NCBI GenBank assembly: GCA_002254285.1
Contig: NIUZ01000030.1
Span: forward strand, 1-25,502
Origin: Bacteroidetes bacterium 4572_112
GTDB lineage: Bacteria > Bacteroidota > Bacteroidia > Bacteroidales > UBA1556
Direction of reading: 5' to 3'
DNA: 25,502 nucleotides
Part shown: positions 14,352-22,951 of the stretch, in pieces
Layout: each line of letters opens with the position of its first letter
How positions within the stretch are numbered: the first letter of the stretch is position 1
Position numbers and translations under genes: made by a program
Notes under the pieces: generated by a model
The model's input: only the letters and a program-made list of their open reading frames with translations
The model's database searches: none
What the model was told of the DNA's origin: nothing

Positions 14352-16742
14352 ATGTGGAAAAATGTAATTAGTTTAATCCTACGTCAAAGGATTGCAGTAT
14401 TGATTATTATAGGTGCATCAACCTTATTTATGGCATATCAGGCTACGCAGATAAAAATGTCGTACGAGATGGCTCAAATGCTTCCTGATAGTGACACTAC
14501 AGTGATTCAGTACAATAATTTTAAGGAAATATTTGGACAGGATGGTAGCGTGCTATATCTTGGTATTAAGGATAGCCTTATTGATAATATCGATCATTTC
14601 AATAAATGGTACGACCTTACCAATGCTCTTAAAGAGGTTGATGGTGTAACGGAAACGGTATCGCTAGCTAAGGTTTTTGAACTTAAAAGAAACGATAGCC
14701 TCAAAAGATTTTTCATAGACCCAATTTTCAAAACCCGTCCACAAACACAAACAGAACTCGATAGCCTTTGTATTAGGGTATATAATCTTCCTTTTTATAA
14801 GAATTTATTATACAATCCTGAAAATAAGGCTACAATATTAGCTGTTACCCTTGATAAGAATAAAGTAAATAGTAAAAAAAGATTTGAGCTTTTTGCTGAT
14901 ATTGAAGAACTTGTTTCTGCCTACGAAAGTGAAAGTGGTGTTGATGTACATTATTCGGGCTTACCGTTTATTCGTACCAAAATGTCGAAAATTATTAAGG
15001 ACGAACTCCTTATGTTTACCGGCGTTACGATTATAATAGCGTCATTATTATTATTACTTTTCTTTAGGTCGTTCAAAGCTTTATTTTACCCCCTTATTGT
15101 AATGCTTGTTGCCGTAGTTTGGGTACTAGGCTTTCTTCAAACCCTAGGTTTCGAAATTACAATACTAACAGGAATTTTACCTCCGCTAATTATTGTGCTC
15201 ACAGTTGAAAACAATATTTTCTTACTTAATAAATACCATAGCGAATATCGCTCGCATAAGCAAAGGGTAAAAGCCCTAGCTCGTATGATTCAGCGTGTTG
15301 GAGCAGCAATGTTTCTTACAAACCTTACTACAGCTATTGGTTTTGCCGCCTTTATTATCACACGAAATAGACTATTGGTAGAATTTGGAGTTATTGCTTC
15401 TCTTTCTATTATGATGGTATTTGTACTATCAATTACGCTTATTCCTATATTCTTTAGCTTTGGTGCCGACCCTAAATCGCGCCACCTTAAGCACCTCGAT
15501 AGAGAAGGCTTAAGTAAACTTATTAATTTTACCGAAAGAATTGTTCTTAATAATAGAACCGTAATTTATATTGTTACTGTTGTAATAATCGTAATTGGTT
15601 TTATTGGAATGAGCATGCTTGAAACTACTGGTAATGTGGTGGATGATATTCCGCAGGATGGTCAAATTTATGAGGATTTGGTTTTCTTAGAAACAGAGTT
15701 TAATGGTATTCTCCCATTTGAGATAATGATTGATACCAAAAAACCGCGTGGTGTGCTTAAATCATCAACCCTTAAGCGCCTCGATAGGTTGCAGGACACC
15801 CTTGCTACCTATCCCGAGTTCTCGAAATCAATATCTGTTGCCGATGTGGTGAAGGTTGCCAAGCAAGCATATTATAATGGTGATCCAGAGAAATACTCGC
15901 TTCTCAATTCTCGCGAAAAAGCATTTGTGATGAGTTATTTACCCAAGGATATGGGACAGAATAAACGCACTCTGCTAAACTCATTTGTGGATAGTAATAT
16001 GCAAATTACGCGTATTAGCGTACAGATGAAAAATATTAGTAGCCCCGAGATTGATGCCATAAAAGCTGATTTGGAGCCTAAGATAAATGCTATTTTTAAT
16101 CCAGCAAAATATAAAGTATTACTTACCGGCACCAGTGTTGTTTTCCTTGAGGGAACAAAGTTTCTTGTGAATAATTTGTTGCTGAGCTTATTCCTTGCTG
16201 TGTTGGTTATTGGAGCTATTATGTGGGCTCTGTTTAACTCATTCCGAATGGCAGCAATTGCTCTTATTCCTAATCTTATTCCGCAGATTCTTACGGCGGC
16301 ACTAATGGGTTATTATGGTATTCCGCTAAAACCATCTACAATACTCATTTTTAGTATTGCTCTGGGAATTTCGGTGGATAATACCATACATTTTCTATCG
16401 AGGTACCGTATGGAGCTTAAACATCACAATAATGATATTAAAAAAGCAGTAATAAACGCTTTCCACGAAACAGCAAACTCGATGATATACTCATCAGTAG
16501 TGCTTTTCTTAGGATTTTCGGTATTTATGCTATCATCATTTGGTGGAACTCAGTCGCTAGGTAAACTTATTTCCTTTACCCTTGTTGCAGCAATGCTTTC
16601 TAATTTAGTATTGCTTCCTTCATTAATTCTATCCTTAAATAAACGCCTTATAACAAAAGCGTTCAATGAGCCGTTTATACAAATAATGGACGAGGAGAAT
16701 GATGAGGATATTGATGAACTTGAATTTGAAGATAAAGAATAG
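14352..16742 (+). CDS. MMPL/RND-superfamily membrane transporter
   Basis: A 796-residue inner-membrane protein with the two-fold RND layout: one span (about 12-30), a periplasmic loop to ~215, five spans (about 218-365), then a span near 398-418, a second loop, and five more spans (about 605-770). The second half has the conserved ALGISVDNTIHFLSRY segment with an Asp expected in proton coupling; the equivalent position of the first half reads LTVENNIFLLNKY, with Glu instead of Asp. It lacks the long hydrophilic loops of AcrB-type drug pumps and fits the hydrophobe/lipid-exporter (MMPL) group, as does its pairing with an AsmA-like gene 37 bases downstream. Likely substrate: a lipid or hydrophobic envelope component (inference). 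The C-terminus is acidic. Confidence 0.85.
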   Translation: MWKNVISLILRQRIAVLIIIGASTLFMAYQATQIKMSYEMAQMLPDSDTTVIQYNNFKEIFGQDGSVLYLGIKDSLIDNIDHFNKWYDLTNALKEVDGVTETVSLAKVFELKRNDSLKRFFIDPIFKTRPQTQTELDSLCIRVYNLPFYKNLLYNPENKATILAVTLDKNKVNSKKRFELFADIEELVSAYESESGVDVHYSGLPFIRTKMSKIIKDELLMFTGVTIIIASLLLLLFFRSFKALFYPLIVMLVAVVWVLGFLQTLGFEITILTGILPPLIIVLTVENNIFLLNKYHSEYRSHKQRVKALARMIQRVGAAMFLTNLTTAIGFAAFIITRNRLLVEFGVIASLSIMMVFVLSITLIPIFFSFGADPKSRHLKHLDREGLSKLINFTERIVLNNRTVIYIVTVVIIVIGFIGMSMLETTGNVVDDIPQDGQIYEDLVFLETEFNGILPFEIMIDTKKPRGVLKSSTLKRLDRLQDTLATYPEFSKSISVADVVKVAKQAYYNGDPEKYSLLNSREKAFVMSYLPKDMGQNKRTLLNSFVDSNMQITRISVQMKNISSPEIDAIKADLEPKINAIFNPAKYKVLLTGTSVVFLEGTKFLVNNLLLSLFLAVLVIGAIMWALFNSFRMAAIALIPNLIPQILTAALMGYYGIPLKPSTILIFSIALGISVDNTIHFLSRYRMELKHHNNDIKKAVINAFHETANSMIYSSVVLFLGFSVFMLSSFGGTQSLGKLISFTLVAAMLSNLVLLPSLILSLNKRLITKAFNEPFIQIMDEENDEDIDELEFEDKE

Positions 16743-16779
16743 ACCAATCAAATTTCTTATTTAGCTGTATTTATATTTT

Positions 16780-19365
16780 ATGCAGAAAAAAAACTTAATA
16801 AAACGCTTCTTCTGGATAATAGGTATTTTATTTGCTACTGCAATTATGCTCGCTTTTGGGCTTATTTATAAGTATGAAGATAAAATAAAGGCCTATTCTA
16901 TTAAGCAAATCAATAAGTCTATTAATGCTCGTATTGATGTCGAAAAGATTGATATGAGCTTCTTCAGCCAGTTTCCTAAAGCTTCCTTAGATTTTTATAA
17001 TGTTGGTTTTTACGATAATTCTGAAGGTAGTAAAAACACTTTAGCAATAATTACTTCAGATAAAATATTTCTTAGTTTCGATATAATAGAGCTATTAAGC
17101 AATACATACAATCTCCAAGAAATTGTAATCGAAAATGCCCAAATAAATTTAGAAATATATAAAAATGGCGAGAATAATTTTAGTTTCCTAAGTTCAAAAA
17201 ACGAAAATGATAGTAGTGAATTCTTGCTGAATTTGAATGCAGTAAAATTTGTAAATACTAAGTTTAATTATAATAATAAGGCTACTAATCAACGTTTTCA
17301 GTTTCTAATAAAAAATGCTATTGCCAAGGGTGTTTTTAGTGATAGTAATTTTGGAATTGACCTGAAAGGAAAAACCATTCTTAATTACTTCTATAACCAA
17401 AAGCGCCTTATTGTTGCCAACAAAAGCATTGATTTGGATGTGTCTACAAAGTTAGATATTGAGAAAGATAATTATGTGCTTAAAAAAGGCTTACTTACTT
17501 ACGATGGTATTCCCCTAAAGCTTAGTGGAGGTATTCAAGTATACAAAAACAGCATCGGTATTAATGCTAAACTCAATGGCAAAATGCTGAAATTTGGGGA
17601 TATAAAGAATAATATTTCCCGAAATATATTGGATAAAATTGAGAAGTATAATATAGAAGGTCTTATTTCTTTGGATGTAAATATTGGTGGCCGATTTGGA
17701 GGAAAATATAAGCCACATCTTTCGGCTAATGCATCATTGGATAACTTTAAGATTAATTATGATGAGTATAATATTGTGGCCGATAATATTAGTATGCGCA
17801 TTAAATATAATAATGGTAAAAAGAATAATTTGCATAGCTCGTCAGTGGTAATTAGTAAACTTAATGGCAAGAGCAATATTGGAGATTTTGAAGGTAAAAT
17901 AGAAGTTAAAAACCTCTGGGCACCACGTATTAAAGCAGAAATAAAGGGAAATTGGCAGCTTGCTGAACTAAATAAGTCGCTTTCAATAGACACCGTTTCA
18001 TTAATATCGGGAAATGCTGCTACTCATAGCTGGCTTAGCTTGAACTTAAATTATGTTGAGGAAGAAAAGCAGTGGATTATTTCTAATCTTAATTTCGATA
18101 ATAACTTTAATATCGAATTGGGTGAATTGCAATTTAAGAATTCGGAAATTACATATTCAAATATAAATTCCAAGGGAAGGTTAGAAAATAATAAGATTAT
18201 TATTTATAATCTAAACACTATTGTTGATGGCAGTAAGCTAAGTGCTGTGGGGTCAATATACAACCTGCCTTATGGTGCTAATTATAGATCAAGCTTACCA
18301 CTGAATATAAGCCTTAGTTTGAATGCAGAGAAGCTTTCTTATGAAACAATTATGGCGGCTTTGCCAAAATCTTCTGACACTAGCGATAGTAGGTTTAGCA
18401 AAGAACTCGATATTGAAATAGATATAAATGCCAATGAGTTTGCCTATAATAATATTAATGCTAGCAATGTTTCTGGCAGGTTTATAATGCGTAACCGCCG
18501 ACTTAGTTTTTTTAATCTTAAAGGTAATATATTTGATGGATACTATGATGGTATGCTTTGGATAGATGGTAGCAAAAAAGGTAAATATGAGCTATTTTCA
18601 AAGGGAATAACTAAATCTTTTGATATTAGTAAATCCTTCGATACTTTTAATAATTTTGGTCAACAAACCATCACTTCTAAGAATATTAGTGGGGCTATTA
18701 ATGCAAATTATGAGCTAAGCTGCTCATTTGATCCTAAATGGAATATTGATGCAAATAGTATTGAGCTAAGTTCGGATATGATTATCAAAAACGGTGTGCT
18801 TCGTAATGTGAAAGCACTAAATGCTTTGAAATCTTATACCAAGATTGATGATTTTTCGGAACTTAAATTCTCCGAAATAAGTAATAATATTAGTGTTCAT
18901 AATTCACAGCTATTAATTCCTCAAATGGCAGTAAATAGTAATAAAATGAATATTGAGCTTAGTGGTTTGCATAATTTCGATAATAGTTATGAGTATCATT
19001 TTACTGTACTACTTTCGGAAGTAATGGGTAAAAAATATAATAAAGCACTAGAGGGTGAATTTGGTGAAGTGCAAAATGATGGTTATGGTCGCACAAAGCT
19101 TTTTATCGCTCTAAAAGGTAAGGGGAGTGATTTTGATGTTGAGTATGATCGCTCAGGACTTGCCAAGAAAATAAAATCTGACCTTCAGGAAGAGAAATCC
19201 AGTCTTAAAAAGGCTCTAAACGAGGAGTTTGGCTGGTTTAAAGAAGAAGAGAAATCTGCAAAGAAAGACTCTGTAAAAACTCCAAAACAAAAGAAAAAAA
19301 CCGACAAAGAAAATATCAAAAAACAAGAAGAAGGAGAGTTTATTATTGAGTGGGATGACGAATAA
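16780..19365 (+). CDS. AsmA-like large envelope protein
   Basis: An 861-residue protein with an N-terminal membrane anchor (about 9-31) and a conserved AsmA start after it (ARIDVEKIDMSFFSQFPKAS). The long periplasmic body is repetitive beta-strand sequence typical of AsmA/TamB-like bridge proteins, with an AsmA C-terminal region near 600-770. The last ~60 residues are a Lys/Glu-rich linker ending in FIIEWDDE. AsmA-family proteins of other bacteria span the periplasm and move phospholipids to the outer membrane or affect outer-membrane assembly. The gene starts 37 bases after the MMPL gene, so the two likely form one envelope lipid-handling unit; that joint role is inference. Confidence 0.82.
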   Translation: MQKKNLIKRFFWIIGILFATAIMLAFGLIYKYEDKIKAYSIKQINKSINARIDVEKIDMSFFSQFPKASLDFYNVGFYDNSEGSKNTLAIITSDKIFLSFDIIELLSNTYNLQEIVIENAQINLEIYKNGENNFSFLSSKNENDSSEFLLNLNAVKFVNTKFNYNNKATNQRFQFLIKNAIAKGVFSDSNFGIDLKGKTILNYFYNQKRLIVANKSIDLDVSTKLDIEKDNYVLKKGLLTYDGIPLKLSGGIQVYKNSIGINAKLNGKMLKFGDIKNNISRNILDKIEKYNIEGLISLDVNIGGRFGGKYKPHLSANASLDNFKINYDEYNIVADNISMRIKYNNGKKNNLHSSSVVISKLNGKSNIGDFEGKIEVKNLWAPRIKAEIKGNWQLAELNKSLSIDTVSLISGNAATHSWLSLNLNYVEEEKQWIISNLNFDNNFNIELGELQFKNSEITYSNINSKGRLENNKIIIYNLNTIVDGSKLSAVGSIYNLPYGANYRSSLPLNISLSLNAEKLSYETIMAALPKSSDTSDSRFSKELDIEIDINANEFAYNNINASNVSGRFIMRNRRLSFFNLKGNIFDGYYDGMLWIDGSKKGKYELFSKGITKSFDISKSFDTFNNFGQQTITSKNISGAINANYELSCSFDPKWNIDANSIELSSDMIIKNGVLRNVKALNALKSYTKIDDFSELKFSEISNNISVHNSQLLIPQMAVNSNKMNIELSGLHNFDNSYEYHFTVLLSEVMGKKYNKALEGEFGEVQNDGYGRTKLFIALKGKGSDFDVEYDRSGLAKKIKSDLQEEKSSLKKALNEEFGWFKEEEKSAKKDSVKTPKQKKKTDKENIKKQEEGEFIIEWDDE

Positions 19366-19516
19366 TTATTAAGGGTTAATTGTTAATGATTAATTTGGGT
19401 TGGTTCGGGGTTTTAGTCTTCGGTTCTAAGGTCTATAAAATAAGGCTAAAAATCAAAGGCTAAAGTGAAAAGTGATATACCAATGAATCTTGAAAATAAG
19501 GATAGAGGACAAGGAC

Positions 19517-19532
19517 CCCGATAGGAACCGGG
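19517..19532. repeat. Dispersed CCCGAT-type hairpin, copy 2
   Basis: CCCGATAGGAACCGGG; same core as 105-120 with one change in the right arm that leaves a mismatch. Confidence 0.5.
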
Positions 19533-19605
19533 AGGAGAAGGAAAAAGGAGTTACGAATTACGAATTGAAACCATATAATGCATTACAATCCCTTTAGCAT
19601 TTTAA

Positions 19606-19709
19606 TAATTCAACCCTTTTCAACCTTTTTTTCAACCCCATAAACCATTTCAACTTAAATAAGTAAAAAGTAGATTTTAAGAATAAATTCAGATGCTTAG
19701 TCTCAGTTA
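19606..19709. repeat. 104-bp direct repeat, distal copy
   Basis: Identical over 104 bases to 19809-19912 (offset 203). Just outside the identical block, the minus-strand reading continues as RVELLKC and stop in both copies, with differing codons. See the proximal copy for its effect on cysN. Confidence 0.9.
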
Positions 19710-19796
19710 TCAAAGGCTAAAGTAAAAAGAAAAAGTAGATTTGAGAATTAAATATTAGAAGCTTAGTCACAGTTAAACAGTTAAAAAATCAATAAT

Positions 19797-21347
19797 TCAA
19801 CACTTTAGTAATTCAACCCTTTTCAACCTTTTTTTCAACCCCATAAACCATTTCAACTTAAATAAGTAAAAAGTAGATTTTAAGAATAAATTCAGATGCT
19901 TAGTCTCAGTTAATTCTGAAAGATTAGCCTCATCAAGTCTAACAACTGTTCTACCTTTGAGTTTTAACTCATTATATTTTGCTTTAGCTTCAGCGGTATT
20001 TGAAGTTTCGTACTGCTTTCCAATAGTAGTAATAGTTCTATTTTCAGCGCCTTTTCCTTTTCCCAAAATCATTCCCACGGCAGCAGTATTATGCGTAATT
20101 GGGTCAATTAGTATAAACGAACCTGTAATATGATTGCGTTTATAGGGATCGAAGAAAAGTGGTTTGGCAGTGGTAATCTGCACCTTGCCTATATCGTTAA
20201 GCTTAAACGCTTCTACGTTTGAATGCTCAAGAGTATTTACGTCAATTCTGTAATCAATGGCTTTGATAAAACCACGAGTACTATTATTTGCATGCTTTAC
20301 AAAAAACTGCATATCTCTATCCATATCAGCCTCATCCATCCATACAAGCATGGCTTCAATCTGCTGACTCACCATTGGCATATTGTCAGGATAAACCAAC
20401 ATATCACCACGGCTAGCGTCTATTTCGTCTTCCAAAGTAATGGTTACTGATTGCGGAGGAAAAGCCTCATCAATATTACCATCATAGGTTACAATCTCTT
20501 TAATTTTTGAAGTCTGTCCTGAAGGTAATGACATTACCTCAGCGCCTTTGCGCACAATTCCCGATGCTACAGTAGCAGCAAAACCACGGAAATTAATATC
20601 TGGGCGATTTACATATTGCACAGGATAGCGCATATCATCAAAGTTTCTATCTGAACTTACATGAACCTCTTCAAGGAAATTTAGAATACTGCGACCTTTA
20701 TACCAAGGCATTTTGTCACTAGTTTCCACAACATTCTCACCTTTTAGTGCTGATAATGGAAAATAATGCACATCAGGAATATCTAATGTTGCTGAGAAAT
20801 TTTTGTATTCCTCAACAATACCGTCGAATACCTCTTGAGAATAATCCTTAAGGTCCATTTTGTTTACCGCAACTACAACATGCTTAATTCCCAATAATGA
20901 AACAAGGAAAGTATGGCGTTTTGTTTGAGTAATTACACCTTTACGAGCATCAATAAGAATAATGGCAAGGTTAGCAGTACTTGCTCCCGTAACCATATTA
21001 CGAGTGTATTGCTCATGACCAGGAGTGTCAGCAATTATAAACTTTCGCTTATTTGTAGAAAAATAGCGATAAGCCACATCAATAGTGATACCTTGCTCAC
21101 GCTCAGCTTTTAAACCATCGAGTAAAAGTGCATAATCAATATCTTCGCCAGCATGTCCAACTCTTTTGCTATCGCGCTCAAGAGCCATTAGCTGATCGTC
21201 GTATAATTTTTTCGAATCAAAAAGCAATCTCCCAATAAGGGTAGATTTTCCATCATCAACCGATCCTGCAGTTAAGATTCTTAAAAGGCCTTTTTTCTGG
21301 TCAGCATCAAGAAATGCTTTTATATCTAATTCTTTATTTGTCATCAT
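19797..21347 (-). CDS. cysN: Sulfate adenylyltransferase subunit 1 (GTPase), C-terminally extended
   Basis: A 516-residue translation-factor-like GTPase that pairs with CysD to make adenosine 5'-phosphosulfate from sulfate and ATP, driven by GTP hydrolysis. Visible motifs: P-loop GSVDDGKS (28-35), DTPGHEQY (107-114), NKMD (162-165), then the EF-Tu-like beta-barrel domains. No APS-kinase (CysC) domain is fused. The E. coli protein is about 475 residues; here residues 479-516 are encoded entirely in the 104-bp direct repeat plus a few bases, giving a basic tail (LKKRLKRVELLKC). So the normal end was probably near residue 478 and the tail was acquired when the repeat arrived. Transcribed after cysD and the four-helix-bundle gene. 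Enzyme call is very secure; the tail's effect is unknown. Confidence 0.95.
   Translation of the reverse strand: MMTNKELDIKAFLDADQKKGLLRILTAGSVDDGKSTLIGRLLFDSKKLYDDQLMALERDSKRVGHAGEDIDYALLLDGLKAEREQGITIDVAYRYFSTNKRKFIIADTPGHEQYTRNMVTGASTANLAIILIDARKGVITQTKRHTFLVSLLGIKHVVVAVNKMDLKDYSQEVFDGIVEEYKNFSATLDIPDVHYFPLSALKGENVVETSDKMPWYKGRSILNFLEEVHVSSDRNFDDMRYPVQYVNRPDINFRGFAATVASGIVRKGAEVMSLPSGQTSKIKEIVTYDGNIDEAFPPQSVTITLEDEIDASRGDMLVYPDNMPMVSQQIEAMLVWMDEADMDRDMQFFVKHANNSTRGFIKAIDYRIDVNTLEHSNVEAFKLNDIGKVQITTAKPLFFDPYKRNHITGSFILIDPITHNTAAVGMILGKGKGAENRTITTIGKQYETSNTAEAKAKYNELKLKGRTVVRLDEANLSELTETKHLNLFLKSTFYLFKLKWFMGLKKRLKRVELLKC
19809..19912. repeat. 104-bp direct repeat, proximal copy (inside cysN 3' end)
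   Basis: Identical to 19606-19709. It covers codons 479 to the last few of cysN. A CAACC-T-rich block and a GCTTAGTCTCAGTTA block are its ends; the latter recurs in altered form at about 19761-19776. Confidence 0.9.
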
Positions 21348-21407
21348 TATTTAGTTTGCTTCTTTATTTATCAGTAATGAATTGTAAAATATTGTAAAGA
21401 ATGGTCA

Positions 21408-21761
21408 TTAACTCGGACCAATTGTTTTAATATAATTGTTTAATTTTACACTAATTGTATTTATTTCTATAATAAAAGCTTCAAATTCTTCAGTGGATAT
21501 TAAATCTCTCTCATGAGCCTTAGTAATCCAGGTTTTAGTCTCAAATAATGATCCACGAGAATAGAAGCTAAAGTTTTTACGCTCCTTATAATGGTATCGT
21601 CCAAGTCCCTCACTTAAATTAGCAGCAATGGAATCAGAAGAACGTACTAATTGCTTTCCTAGAGTATCTTTATCAAAATATTTCCATTTATTAACATGTG
21701 AATAGATTTTCTTTCCTAAATCCATTGACAAATTATAAACTTTAAAATCTTCTAATAACAT
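21408..21761 (-). CDS. Four-helix-bundle protein (S23 / 23S rRNA intervening-sequence family)
   Basis: A 117-residue protein with the S23 family pattern: an early DFKVYNLSMDLG helix, the central LGKQLVRSSDSIAANLSEGLGR signature, an ERKNFSFYSRGSLFET helix and a closing helix. Family members form pentameric helical bundles; some are encoded inside 23S rRNA insertions and a distant branch (Avd) helps diversity-generating retroelements. Neither an rRNA gene nor a reverse transcriptase is present here. It sits between cysD and cysN, same strand, 92 bases after cysD and 60 bases before cysN, with 21-bp tandem repeats in the gap on the cysD side. This split of cysDN suggests a later insertion; biochemical role unknown. 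Confidence 0.85.
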   Translation of the reverse strand: MLLEDFKVYNLSMDLGKKIYSHVNKWKYFDKDTLGKQLVRSSDSIAANLSEGLGRYHYKERKNFSFYSRGSLFETKTWITKAHERDLISTEEFEAFIIEINTISVKLNNYIKTIGPS

Positions 21762-21781
21762 AATAAATTTACTATTATTTC

Positions 21782-21842
21782 ACAACCCCTTACTACTCTT
21801 TACAACCCTTTACCATTACCTTACAACCCCTTACCATTTTTT
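21782..21842. repeat. 21-bp tandem repeat array, locus 1
   Basis: About 2.5 units of TACAACCCYTTACCATTACYT between the four-helix-bundle gene and cysD. A second array of the same unit is at 24051-24112. Noncoding. Confidence 0.6.
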
Positions 21843-21853
21843 TTACTTTTTTA

Positions 21854-22765
21854 CTAAAAATACCCTTCCTTTTTCTTCTCCTCCATACTACCATCTTGGT
21901 CAAAATCAATAACACGGGTAGTACGTTCGCTCTTGGTAGTGGTCATCATTTCTTCAACAATTTCCTCCACAGTTACAGCGTCAGACTCCACAGCTCCGGT
22001 AAGAGGGTAGCAGCCCAAAGTACGGAAACGAACCATGCGCATTTCTGCTTTATCGGCAACTTCCTTAGGCATTCTGTTGTCATCAACAAGCACCAAAGCA
22101 CCATTATATTCTACAATAGGTCGTTTTTTGGCGAAGTATAAAGGTACAATAGGAATTTTTTCTAATCGAATATAATTCCATATATCAAGCTCTGTCCAAT
22201 TACTAATTGGGAACACGCGAATAGATTCTCCCTTATGCACTTTGGTATTATAAATACTCCAAAGTTCGGGGCGTTGATTCTTAGGATCCCACTGATGAAA
22301 CTCATTTCTGAAAGAGAAAATACGTTCCTTAGCACGCGATTTTTCCTCATCACGACGAGCACCACCAAAGGCTGCATCAAATTTATGCTTGTCCAAAGCA
22401 GCAAGCAAGGCCTGAGTTTTCATAACATCAGTATGTACTTTACTGCCATGAGTAAAAGGCCCGATGCCTTTCTCAAAACCGTCCTTATTATATTCTACAA
22501 TAAGGTCCCAATTATTCTTTTTAGCATAATGGTCGCGAAACTCTACCATCTCACTAAATTTCCATTTACTATCGATATGCATCAACGGAAAAGGTACTTT
22601 GCCAGGAGCAAAAGCCTTTTCTGCAAGGCGAACCATTACTGCCGAATCCTTACCTATGGAGTACAGCATCACTGGGTTTTCGAACTCTGCAGCTACCTCA
22701 CGAATAATGTGAATTGCCTCTGCTTCGAGTTCCTTTAGGTTGCTAAGATTATATGAATTTTTCAA
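21854..22765 (-). CDS. cysD: Sulfate adenylyltransferase subunit 2
   Basis: A 303-residue catalytic subunit of ATP sulfurylase, full length. The PP-loop SIGKDS lies at 36-41, followed by the family's HIDSKWKF, GGARRDEEKSRAKER and FPISNWTELDIWNYI segments; the C-terminal third includes the CysN-contacting LGCYPLTGAVES region. It transfers the adenylyl group to sulfate in the cytoplasm as the first step of sulfate assimilation, together with CysN. It is the first gene of the minus-strand group. No further cys genes (cysC, cysH, cysI) are within the window. Confidence 0.97.
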   Translation of the reverse strand: MKNSYNLSNLKELEAEAIHIIREVAAEFENPVMLYSIGKDSAVMVRLAEKAFAPGKVPFPLMHIDSKWKFSEMVEFRDHYAKKNNWDLIVEYNKDGFEKGIGPFTHGSKVHTDVMKTQALLAALDKHKFDAAFGGARRDEEKSRAKERIFSFRNEFHQWDPKNQRPELWSIYNTKVHKGESIRVFPISNWTELDIWNYIRLEKIPIVPLYFAKKRPIVEYNGALVLVDDNRMPKEVADKAEMRMVRFRTLGCYPLTGAVESDAVTVEEIVEEMMTTTKSERTTRVIDFDQDGSMEEKKKEGYF

Positions 22766-22951
22766 AATATTGTTGTTTACTTATTTTTGATTTTTCGAAC
22801 TAGCAAAGGTCGGAAATTTCAGCATATGATTGAGCTTTATTTTTGCATTGAGCCTAGGGTAGGATCTGAACTTTAATTATGATTATATAACCGTTGTATT
22901 AGTATTTTACTATCGTTGTGATAATCAAATTAATGGGAAAAACTACAGATT

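Larger units (their letters stand above)
19366..19796. other. Repeat-rich intergenic region beyond cysN
   Basis: No gene. Contents: a CCCGAT-type hairpin (19517-19532), the distal copy of the 104-bp direct repeat (19606-19709), a degenerate third copy (about 19721-19776), and a shared ATCAAAGGCTAAAGT block (about 19451-19465 and 19709-19723). No convincing terminator for the convergent AsmA or cysN genes was seen. Confidence 0.6.

Noticed and set aside
19797..21347. Bifunctional CysNC with APS kinase
   Set aside because: The C-terminal extension is only about 38 residues and comes from repeat DNA; no kinase P-loop is present after the barrel domains.
21408..21761. Avd accessory protein of a diversity-generating retroelement
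   Set aside because: Same fold family, but no reverse transcriptase, template repeat or variable target gene is present.
21782..21842. Possible CRISPR-like array
   Set aside because: Units are directly adjacent with no spacers, and there are no cas genes.
22235..22738. 167-codon plus-strand frame inside cysD
   Set aside because: Antisense to cysD, with no recognisable motif; cysD is unmistakable.
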